Shown piece by piece: positions 55,000 through 64,000 of a stretch of DNA of 64,000 nt. A model generated the notes under the pieces. That model saw nothing but the letters and a program-made list of their open reading frames with translations. It searched no databases and had not been told where the DNA came from. The position numbers and the translations under genes are program-made. The stretch's first letter is position 1, and the number at the start of each line of letters is the position of its first letter. The stretch is from Heterocephalus glaber (Eukaryota; Chordata; Mammalia; Rodentia; Bathyergidae), in the NCBI RefSeq assembly GCF_000247695.1, contig NW_004624805.1:5741526-5805525 (forward strand). Reading direction: 5' to 3'.

Positions 55000-57100
55000 A
55001 CCTGGAGGAGTATTGGCGTCTTGCCTTTCGATGAGATCTTCTAGAGGCTCACAGGAGTGGCTTCTTCTTTTGGGCGGTCTTCTTCTTCACTTCAGGTGGG
55101 GCTGGCTTTTGTCCCGTGATATTCAGGGTCACAAGGGGACCACAGAGGACATGGAGATGTCCGCAGAGGGGGCACTGTGCTTGCCCCGGGTCCCTTCAGT
55201 ATTCTTTATCAGAGCAGGAAGGGAGGGTGTTGCTCCCCAGCCCCGCTCTGGGAGTGGGACAGTCATTCCTCTCTGCCATGAGCGTACGCACAGTGGTCGC
55301 CTGACACACAGCCCGGCCTGGAGGGTAGCTTGGTACAGTCGCGTGCCAGTGTCCGGTTTGTTGCATGTAAAGCAGGAAATCTTTCTCGATTGGCTTTGGG
55401 TTTTCCCTTGGATGACCTGGATGTGCTTAAAGCATTGCCCATCATGACAGCCATAATTTTGGACTGTCTGTTTTCTCTTGGTCTTTCTTTCATTCTCCTC
55501 TGGATCCTGGTTGTTGAACACAGAAAAGGCCATTGGGCCATGGGTGTCTGGGAGATCATATTAAGTTTTTGTAATTTGTGTCAAATGTCTGAGGCGGAGT
55601 GACCATGAAATGCTCTCCCATTGGTGCCCCTCCCTCCTTGAATGCTGGATCTAGGTTTGTATATTTACAGAAAGCTTCTACTAATTGGCTATGAAAGATA
55701 GCTGGCTTTTCCTCTTTGCCCTGTATAACCTCTCTCATCCTTTCATAATTAAAAGGTTTCCTAATGTACCTTTCTGTTCCCATGGTAAGTGCAGTTATCA
55801 TTTTAGACCTTGTGTCCAGTCCATCTGTAGAATCACAGCCCCAGTTTGGCTCTGTTGGAGGGACAGCAACCTCTTGCTGCCGACTGCAGCATACTGTTCA
55901 TCTGTCTGTCTCCCAGCCTCTTGAAGGATTGTTTTTCATCTGGGATACAGTGAATGGCCAAGAGTAATTGGACCTCTGGCCATGATAGGTCAAAAGCAAG
56001 GATCAAATGTTGAACACCATCTGCAAATCTACTAGGATCTGCAGCCAAACATATTCTTTGCAATGTCCGATAGCTGCCACTGGAGAAGGAACATAGGCTC
56101 AAGTAGTTTCCTCTACTGCCGGCATCTCAGGGGTAGGATGAACTGTGAATTGGAAGAGTTAGAAACTCCACTCCGAGTGTGGAGTGCGTGCATCCTGTGG
56201 GACTAACAGCTGTCTGAGGAGCCTGAGGTGGGGCTCGGGAGTACTGGTTTGTCAGGGGAGCTTGGCTGTGATGGAGTTTTTGGGTCACTTCAAGAGGACA
56301 GGACTAACTTATTGGCCTGAGGATTGCAAGGAGGAGCCTGAGTAGATCCCCCGCCCACCCCGCGTGGTTGTTTTCACTGTAGGAGAGACTCATATCTCCC
56401 TGAGAGACAGGTGGGCTTCTTCGCATGGGATTATCAGTGATATCATTTTCCTCTTCGTTTGAGGCCTCTTTAAGTACCATAGTTCTTGGGCCTTTAGAGA
56501 TAAAGAGCCATAAAAGCCTGCACTTGACAAATTTCACACCATTTTCCTTGCCTTTTGCAGAAAAGATAGTATTGTAATTTAAACTGCCATTCTGTTCCCA
56601 TCTCTCACCATTTCTTAATCCATATGGGACCCAAACAGTATTGCAAGAGAAGATTAATTCTTATTTTTTCAGACTGTTAAGGTCACACTGTTCCACATTT
56701 TTAAGGATACAGTCGAATGGGATCTGCAGGGTGTTTCCCATGGTGCTTCGTGGGGCCTGTGGGAAGAGAGAGAAGACTGGGTCTGGGGCTCCTTCTGAAG
56801 ACTTCCCCCACAGAAGAACAGAGGCCTGCTGAGTCCCCAGGTTGTCCCCTGTGAGGCTCAAATTGCGCTACCAGGTGTCTCTGGTGAAAGGAGTGGCAGC
56901 GAAGACTTTCCTTGGAACTTTCCATAGCTTGTGGCCCATGTAACTCCTTAGGACCAGGTTGGGCCCCCAGGGCTACCTCTAGCCACTTGAGAAACAGTAT
57001 CCCTTCCATTTTTCCAATAGAAAGTGTGGTAATTACCTTGTTTAAGGCACTAGAGATAGAAACCTCTTTTTCCATTTAAGGGGAAAAAAAAGAAAGAAAA
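55000..57100 (-). mobile_element. Degenerate class I endogenous retrovirus, gag to start of protease
   Basis: The minus strand reads, from 56741 downward, a gammaretrovirus-like gag start (MGN), matrix-like sequence, capsid-like sequence (about 56100-55560), a nucleocapsid-like piece with a damaged zinc knuckle (about 55530-55260), and the first residues resembling the protease N terminus near 55130. It is broken by a stop about 26 codons after the start and by at least two frame changes (near 55815 and 55550). No reverse transcriptase or envelope follows; the copy is truncated at about 55.0 kb. It cannot encode a functional product. Confidence 0.75.
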
Positions 57101-57589
57101 AAACCTTAGAAAGTTCTAATGAGAAGTATAGGATTTGTTATTTATTGACTCCAGCTCTACTTTTACATATTCACAGCTGGTTGAGTTGAGTTGGCTGTTT
57201 CCTTTGTTCCACTCAGGTCCTCAGACACATATTTCTAAATTACTTGAATTTCTTTTAGGAGAAACAAGGAGGAGCTTTAACCCAATTTAGAAGAGAAGAG
57301 AGGAGAGGAGGAGGCACATATGGTCCCTAAAAGTGAAGGCTTTAGCTCTTATCTATAGGGGTGAGATTTCCTGATGTCCAAGAGGTCAGTTGAAAAAATA
57401 CGACAGACAAGCATGGCCAAATCACATGACTTATCCACATGACAAACCAAAATGACTGCCAAACATGGCAGAAAGGTAGACAAGGATGGCTACCTATGGT
57501 CTTAATAAACAGGGACCTGAGAAAGTGACTTACTAAAAACACCCAGAGATAAACAGCCATTTGGGGAAAAGCACAGCTGAGACTCCTGA

Positions 57590-58110
57590 GCCCCAAAACA
57601 GGCAGTCTGGGGTAGGTGGCTACTCAAGCAAGAGAATTACCAAAGTTATTTCTCACTGAACAAAGTATCAGAAGGACAAAAATGTGCGGTCAAAAAGGCA
57701 GACTAAACTCTGGGTCACACACACTGAAACCTGAATGGTCTGCGCAGAGACTGGGTCAATAAGAGGGTCTCTGGCAGCCTCCAAGCCGGAACCATGGATG
57801 CTGGGGCCTCCCGTTGCTACTGGGTTTTAGTGCGGTGGAGTCTCCTTCTGCAGGTGGTTTCTAGGTTCTTTCCTCCTGAGCAAAGAATGAGTGAAGACGT
57901 ACACCAATGGTAGCAAAGTTCTATTAAAGGTAGGAGAAGAAACAGGCTCTGTAGAGTGGGCCAAGTAAAGGTAGGAAAAGAAGTACACTCTGCAGTGTGA
58001 GGGTGGACCACCATGCAAGAGTGAACACAGTGGTAACAACTCAATGTAGACTCTTCCTTTTGAGGCACCCGCTCCTCAGGCTGTCAGGTTAGGCCATCCT
58101 ATCAAAAACC
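57590..58110 (-). mobile_element. LTR piece A (antisense) upstream of the gag remnant
   Basis: On the minus strand, ctttaatagaactttgctac marks a mutated poly(A) region, followed by tcattctttgctcaggagga and a U5-like stretch to about 57595, where a Pro-tRNA-like binding-site start (ttttggggctcagg) is seen. Two tandem aaaggtaggA-type units lie at 57925-58010 on the plus strand. Confidence 0.55.
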
Positions 58111-58539
58111 TCATGAGCAGGCCACATGCAGGGCTCTGGGAACTGTTCTTCACATGAATCCTGGAACTGCATAATTAACAGGTCACAGCTCTCCCCAGCC
58201 AGCTTTGCCACACCCTCATCTCCTGTCTCGCCATGAATTGCCACTGGGGCAAGTGTCCCTAGAGAACAGCCTCCCACACACTGCAGGCCTTGGCGCAAGC
58301 CTGGCCCAGGGTGAGCCTGCCCCAGCAGGGTGGGGTGGAGGGCACAGAGTGGCACATCTTGGGGGCAGACGGTGACCTCATTGTTGACTCGGATGTGTCC
58401 TACCCCATGGGGGGACACACTAGAGAACTGTTCCAGAGAAATGAGAAAACATCCTGAGTCCCCAGCTTCCACTAATTTTTCTCACCCACAAACAAAATTG
58501 CTCACTTCCTGGCTGGGCTTGCGGAGAAATATGTTACCG

Positions 58540-58990
58540 GGTTGTGGGATTCTGTAGACTCCAGTTCTTGGTATCCTGAACAAAGAATTGGACAAGTCAC
58601 CCTAAAAAGGTAATTGAGGGTTTATATGTATTAAAGGTAGGAAAATGAGTAGGTTCTGCAGAGTGACGGGACCACCGAGAGAGTTCACTGTGGCCACCAG
58701 GTTAATGGTGGAGGGTTCTGTATTCCTCGTGCTTCAAGCTGATGTCAAGTCTTGGCCAGCCAATCACAAACCTGCTTGATTTCTCCCCTGAAGAACTGAA
58801 GAGAACACCTTCTGCTTGGTCCCACGCGCAAGCTTGGAACTGTGGTCTGGAAATCTGCCCTGAATCTCTGTGATTGGCAAGTCAGCCCCACTTGCTCGGC
58901 CAGTCTGTCACCCTCTGATCTCCTGCCTGCTGGCTCATCCTAGGTCGGGTCCCACCCCCTCTGTCTTCCTACACAGTGTGAGTGTTGGAA
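58540..58990 (-). mobile_element. LTR piece B (antisense), related to A
   Basis: Minus strand ctttaatacatataaaccct, then ccaattctttgttcaggata and ending about ggtaacatatttc. It shares the same layout and phrases with piece A. Confidence 0.5.
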
Positions 58991-59869
58991 ATGTGTCACA
59001 TGAATTACTAGACAAAGGAGACTCAGATAGGTTGAGAAATGCATGTTTCCCAATTGACTAGGTAGCCTTCAGTCACAAAAGCAATAGGAAGTGACAATGA
59101 TGCTGTTTATCCCATTGAAGCTTCATTTTTCCAACTGAGTTTGAAACTGATTAAAAGGGTTCTGGGATACGACTGTGCCCCTTCCACCCTCTCTTGCTGG
59201 CACGGTTTATGCACATTTCAGTTCCAGTCTTTCATAACCAATTTCCCAAGGCCTTCCCTATCATCCCAACTCTTGCCTTCTCCAGTTTCCAGCAAAAGCG
59301 GAGGTTAAATTGGGGGTCTTTACAAAGACCCAGCAAAACCGGTGCTTAGCAGAATGATAGGAAAAGAGCTCAGTATTTCCTTCCTACTGAAGCCCCAGCT
59401 CGAATTTTTAAAAATAAAGACCATGTCTCTATGGTGGTATAGAAACACAGCACTGCATCAAAACAAACCCCCAGTCCACGCACACTCCAAATCCAGGCAA
59501 AATATCTAAACGTGTTCCTGAGCCTGGGAAGAGGTTAGGTTTCATTTATAAATGCTGAAGATATTCTGCTGCTGTGCCCAATAAAAAGTACAAATAAAGT
59601 TGTCCTGGTCTTCACTGTTTAGGAACTGAGGAAAAGACTGGTGTTTTATAAGGAAGGGGTTTGGGTTGAAGAAGTCTCGTTAGGAAGCCTGTGTCCATGA
59701 CCTGGGCTTGGAAGTGTGAATATACTATTTTGCCTTCCTCTGGGCATGAATTTGAGGGGTGGAAGGGTTACTGGGAGAGAGGAGCACAACTCAGTGCTCT
59801 GAGTTTCAAAGAACCCAATTCTGTTTGGGTAAAGAGCTCATTCAGGGAAAGAAACTGATGACCACATTT

Positions 59870-60229
59870 AAATTATACACCGATCACTTTTATTGTCTGT
59901 AACCACAAAATCGTTTTTTTCTTTTTTGGTACCGGGAATCAAACTCAGGACCTTGCGCTTGGAGTCAGGCAGTGGCAACACTGAGCTAAATACTCAGCCC
60001 ACAAAATTGTTCTTCGAACAATAACATTTCAATTTCACTGTTTCTACTTCCATTAAAGCAACAGCGCTGTATTGCAAAATGAACTCTACGCAATCAAGTC
60101 CCCGATAGGTATTTCTTGATTTTGTTAAAAAGGGATAGGAAAGATTACATCACCCCAATAAGAAAACATTTTCCTTGGCCTCCTTGCTTCATTTTGACTT
60201 CCTTCAAAAGCATTATAATGAAGGGTATT
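59870..60229 (-). other. PHYH: PHYH 3' untranslated region with inserted SINE
   Basis: Runs from the stop codon to a minus-strand AATAAA at 59893-59888. An ID-like SINE in the transcript's sense orientation occupies about 59917-60000, between stop and poly(A) signal, flanked by imperfect copies of cacaaaatcgtt. Confidence 0.6.
59917..60000 (-). mobile_element. ID-like SINE in PHYH 3' UTR
   Basis: tttttcttttttggtaccgg, aatcaaactcaggaccttgc, taaatactcagccc. Flanked by cacaaaatcgtt / cacaaaattgtt. Same orientation as PHYH transcription. Confidence 0.88.
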
Positions 60230-60283
60230 TCAAAGGTTAATTCTTTCTCCCTTCACAAGCCGGGCTCGAGACTTCAAAATATC
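60230..60283 (-). CDS. PHYH: PHYH last coding exon and stop
   Basis: 17 codons plus TGA at 60232-60230, acceptor atttccag. It reads [17 protein letters not shown]. The RARLVKGER end is the PHYH C terminus, but the remembered human sequence has WMF where this has LKS. Confidence 0.9.
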   Translation of the reverse strand, partial: DILKSRARLVKGERINL

Positions 60284-63200
60284 CTGGAAATGATTCCAAA
60301 CAGAAAGAATTTATGGAGCATTAGATAAACACAATTTCTAGGCTTCCACACATGGGTAAAGGAAAACAATTAATCGTTTTGTTTATTAGTAAATGAAACA
60401 CGTTCTAAGACTCCAATTAACACACAGTAATGCTAACTTCACTCCGTGACGCCCCCTCATCCTTCAACCCAGGTTGACTTACACCGGGCTAATTCCAGGT
60501 GACAGAATAGGGTGGTGTGCTGCTGGCCACAGTGGGGAGTGCTGCTGTCTCCCTGCCTGCTTTCATGCCCCGCCAGAACCACTCAGAGGGTTCCACACTG
60601 ATTAGATCATAATGGTGAATATGGCCCCAAGGGTTACTGGTTGGGTTCTACCCTCTTTGTGCATCATAAAACAATTTCAATGTTCTCGATTATTTTTTAG
60701 CTGTTTGTTCAAATGAGTGATTTCAGAATTAGGCCTAACTCTGAGAACTCCGTTGCTTAGCCCAGCCTCTGGGACTCTTAACTTCTTCCGCACAGCGTGG
60801 GGCTACACTGCTGTTCTATTGGGTTTTGGTGGAGAAAATGAGGAAAGAAATGTAAAAATATTTTTATAGTTTGGAAAGAACTATATTTAGTACTGTTTTT
60901 TATATAAGCCCAATAAACTATAATTTATAAGGCAACCAACATAAATCAACGGAATGAATACGGAGCCACTGAGCACAACGGCGACAGAACCCGTGTGTAA
61001 TACACACGGCAGGACCCCTCGGTGGTCTTACATCTCTGCTCCACTTCCACACAAATTACGGCTCTCATAAAACTCTAGTTGCAGAGTGATCAGAATGAAA
61101 CCGTGCTTGGGCGTTGCCCTCCAGAAGTCTCACTGGAACTCCTCATGCACACCTACTCTGCTCTACATGAATAAAGGGGCCCTGTGGTAGATATTCCAAA
61201 CCTTTACCTTCGCTTTGTCCTTCATCTCCTCGTGTCTAACTCTGGCTCCTGCCTGTGCTATGTGGAACGGGACAGCCCACTTAACCCAGGACCACCAGAG
61301 ACCTAGGAAGTCCCCACCTGGGGAAGCAAGAGCGCACTGAGACCCCCCTGTCCTTCTGAGTAGGCCTGGGCAGGGCTCTGGAAAGAACCCTAAACCCAAG
61401 CATGACTGACTTTTAAGTGAAATGAGGCCTTCATTAAGCACCCGAAGGAAAGAAGCACCTGATGTCTTTACTTTGCCGTTTCATGCACACATACCTTCAT
61501 GTTCCAATCATCTCCAGTTACGCCCAATTTGTTTGCTACTTGGATCATTTCCTTCTCGATGCCTTCTTGACTGGTGCCCTTCACGTCGATGTAATGGCAA
61601 CTGGCACTGGCATAATGGCAGGAAATTGCCTGTGAGAAGTGAATACACCGACACTGGAGAAAGCATCCCATTCACACCAGCAACTGGGCCAGGAGTCCTC
61701 CTCCTGGAAAGTCAGGTTTTTCTCTCAGGATCAGATTCCTACATAGGACGCCTGGTCCACGGAATCCTCAATCAGTCTCTGTAGCTTGGCCTCACCCCCT
61801 GGCCCCAACCCCAGCTAAAAGTTAAAGAGAAATTACAAAGATTTTTTTTTAAAACTAACCGTGCCATCTATTTTTAAAACATCTATGTAGGAACAGAATG
61901 TAATCCCCTAAACAAGCGATCTTTAGTGTTTTAAGCATTTAGTTTCCCTAATGAGTAGATATCCCAAAAGCCTATAAAAGAAGACACCTTACTGTTTATC
62001 ATTTCCTTAGTAATAAAAGTCACACAGTTGAACATGGGATGGGCTCTTACTTCAATAGATATGAAACCTGAAAATACCTTGACAAGGAAAGTATGATCAT
62101 CTCCTCTCAAAAGAGACATTTAAAGGTCAGTAACGTGACACGGCTGTCTATCTCCTTTCCCTCTGAGGGTATGGCCAAAGGTATCGGGTTCTCCCCATTT
62201 TAGAAAAGGGCATGAACCCCTCTAAGCTGCAAAGCAGTAGGGAAAACTCACCTCCTTGCAGACGAGTTAATTGTCAAGGTGATCTTACCCATCAGGACTT
62301 TCTGCTTTGCCCAAAATACCAGCTTTCTGGAGTACAGTCACAAACTCCGTTTTGTCCACAAGCCCCAGTGCCTGGCAGAGCCGTGTCACGGCCGAGACAA
62401 CAGGACAAATGTGTTGATGGGGTAGGGGGTGGGGCGTGTGGATTCCTGTATCCACGTTGCTGTGGAATAATGGTGGTATTTTTCTACAACACTAAGGGCA
62501 TTAGAAAAATACTGAAAAACTACAAAGTCAGAATATTAAAACTCAGAACAAAATTTGTGAGCAAGTAGACACGCCCCAACTGCATAGCTCCAAGGGCTAT
62601 GCTAGCACAGGCTCCCATCCAGTATTTTATTGAAAATGTTGGCATTGTACACAGCGTGGATTTTTCGCTTCATTCTGATTTGCTGCAATAGTATTTCACT
62701 CGATTGCCCACTGTTTTTGGCAGCCCCTTCCGTTTTGTCCTGAGGCAGTCTCGAGGTTTGACTCAGCCTGATGCCCGCCCTGCTGAGCTGGTAGGAATAA
62801 GCTGAAGAGGAGCCTAGGGGAGACACCGGATCTGTGGGAACCAGGGGGCAAACCGGAAAGCCCTGAGTCTGTGTGGACAGCCCTGCTACCTACCATGGGG
62901 AACTGAGCGCCCACGCCGGTGTTAGGGCCGCTGAGTTTGAGCACAGCGAGAAGTCAGGAAATGTGTGAGGAATCTTGTCAGTTTTGCAGGGTAAGCAATG
63001 AATCATTCAATTTCAAACACCCTAAGGCTGAGGGTGAGAAAAACATGGCTGCCTGCTAATTCTGACTTCTGAGCAGCCAACTCAGAACCTTCATTTTGGA
63101 TCGATACTATTTTTCTCCAGTAGTAAAGACACGGCAGACTTTCCTCTGCTATGCTTATGAAAAGCCATATAAATCCCAAATTGTGTTGCTTCTGTGTTTC

Positions 63201-63961
63201 AGGGATTGTTCTTGCCTCAGAAAGCGCAGGCTACAAGCTTCAAGGTAAGCTAGTGTTCTACAGCAGCTCCTCCACCGATCACGACTCCCTGTCCACAGGA
63301 GCAGGGTGCTAAGCTTACCTGGAATCTTACTGATGAGAGAGGAAAAAGTACAAGGAAGGCAAATGCATTTCCTAGGAAATCAACTGATTTAAAATTTGGT
63401 TTAGTGAAAAGTCATAAATCTCTGACATGGTAGCTGAGCAAGTCCCTGTCTCAAAATTTAAAAAGGGCGGTGGTTGCGTTGCCAGTGCTGGAGAGAGACA
63501 GAGGGAGCGAGGTGGGGGCCTAAAAGAAACACCTCGAGGCCCTTCCCCACAGAAGCGATACTTTTATGGTTAGGTAACTTAACGATGTACAAATGTGAAA
63601 CCCAAAATAAACTGACAACTCACGCTTATGGTTTTTTTAGCACTACAAATCCAACGCGTGTTTTCAAGTTAAATGCAAGCGATTTAAAGCCAATAAAATT
63701 CAAATTAGCAGCACTAAGGAGAAAAGAAATAAATCTTTCACATTAATGAGTCTTAAGATTTTTGTTTCTAACCCACTCAGCTTTGAAAACCTTGGCCACG
63801 TGAATGCATACTTTCCTGAATCCTTGCGTTTTGTTCCGCCCAGATCCATGGATGAGCAGAGGGTGAAAGAAAACAGTGTCTCCCTTCTCCATGATGAGGT
63901 GCACGCGGGGACTGTCCCACTCATAGTCCTGGATCCCGTGGAACATGATGTTAACTCCGCC
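60230..63961 (-). CDS. PHYH: PHYH, phytanoyl-CoA 2-hydroxylase (last three coding exons)
   Basis: Exons 63961-63812, 61629-61495 and 60283-60230 join in phase 0 to 113 codons, the C-terminal third of the 338-residue human enzyme. PHYH is a peroxisomal Fe(II)/2-oxoglutarate dioxygenase that 2-hydroxylates phytanoyl-CoA in alpha-oxidation; its loss causes Refsum disease. The visible part holds HPLLIHGSG with the second metal-binding His (human H264) and TQGFRK with the 2-oxoglutarate-binding Arg (human R275). The first HxD ligands and the N-terminal peroxisomal targeting signal lie outside the window at higher coordinates. The C terminus carries an unusual three-residue change. Confidence 0.96.
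60284..61494 (-). other. PHYH last intron
   Basis: 1211 bases between GT and AG borders. I see no SINE or other repeat. Confidence 0.6.
61495..61629 (-). CDS. PHYH: PHYH penultimate coding exon
   Basis: 45 codons in phase 0, acceptor ctcacag, donor aag|gtatgt. It begins [20 protein letters not shown] and ends TGDDWNMK. The [16 protein letters not shown] block is characteristic of PHYH. Confidence 0.95.
61630..63811 (-). other. PHYH penultimate intron
   Basis: 2182 bases. Only a short B1-tail-like piece is seen (ccctgtctcaaaatttaaaa at about 63447). Open frames at 62212-62568 and 62602-62944 are unsupported. Confidence 0.6.
63812..63961 (-). CDS. PHYH: PHYH coding exon (iron ligand His and 2-OG Arg)
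   Basis: 50 codons in phase 0, acceptor tgcctag, donor aaa|gtatgc. It reads [20 protein letters not shown] and later [24 protein letters not shown]. The ligand His codon is at 63850-63848 and the Arg codon at 63817-63815. The Asn in GRNK corresponds to human N269, a known disease site, and is intact. Confidence 0.95.
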
Positions 63962-64000
63962 CTAGGCACACAAGAGAAGCCAAATCTATGCCTGAGAACA

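Larger units (their letters stand above)
40561..59869. other. UCMA-PHYH intergenic region
   Basis: About 19 kb without a supported gene. Repeats are listed separately. The GC-rich stretches at 47600-48350 and 48880-49300 have open frames on both strands but no homology I recognise and no consistent splice or start evidence. Confidence 0.6.

Overview
The window is mammalian nuclear DNA from a rodent. It carries parts of three protein-coding genes in the order MCM10 (+, 3' three quarters), UCMA (-, complete coding region) and PHYH (-, last three coding exons). This is the gene order I know from human 10p13. The genus cannot be read directly. Many young tRNA-derived ID-like SINEs ending in GGTACC plus poly(A), 7SL-derived B1-like SINEs and B1-ID composites point to a rodent outside the mouse/rat group. 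A hystricognath is my best guess, at low confidence.

1-25.5 kb: MCM10. Fifteen coding exons (2378-24337) were placed by reading frame, GT/AG sites and agreement with the remembered family sequence. They encode about 676 residues: the internal OB-fold/zinc-finger DNA-binding domain, the linker, and the C-terminal zinc-binding domain with the stop codon. The N-terminal part lies upstream. Introns are full of SINEs, MIR, old L1 pieces, a TA-flanked inverted-repeat element, an inverted pair of mariner-like fragments, and a 100-N assembly gap flanked by a duplicated segment.

25.5-33.5 kb: intergenic space between the convergent MCM10 and UCMA genes. It holds SINEs, an old L1 segment, a MaLR-like LTR and a solo LTR with its own TATA box and AATAAA.

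33.5-40.4 kb: UCMA on the minus strand. Five coding exons give a 138-residue secreted precursor with signal peptide, furin-type RGKR site and a glutamate-rich mature part with 15 Glu.

40.4-59.9 kb: intergenic. It contains MIR, L1 pieces, a CA/ATCT microsatellite, a minisatellite built around heat-shock-element-like GAAnnTTCnnGAA motifs, a second copy of the TA-flanked inverted-repeat element, several recent SINEs with clear target-site duplications, and an antisense degenerate class I endogenous retrovirus (gag to start of protease) with two related LTR pieces beside it.

59.9-64 kb: the 3' end of PHYH on the minus strand. Three coding exons carry the second iron-binding His, the 2-oxoglutarate-binding Arg and the C terminus. 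A SINE sits in the 3' UTR.

The three genes are unrelated in function: replication initiation, cartilage matrix calcification control, and peroxisomal alpha-oxidation. I saw no convincing new protein-coding gene. The most interesting items are structural: the heat-shock-motif minisatellite, the TIR element pair, the mariner inverted repeat, an 84-base in-frame MCM10 intron, an internal CpG-rich block and the gap duplication.
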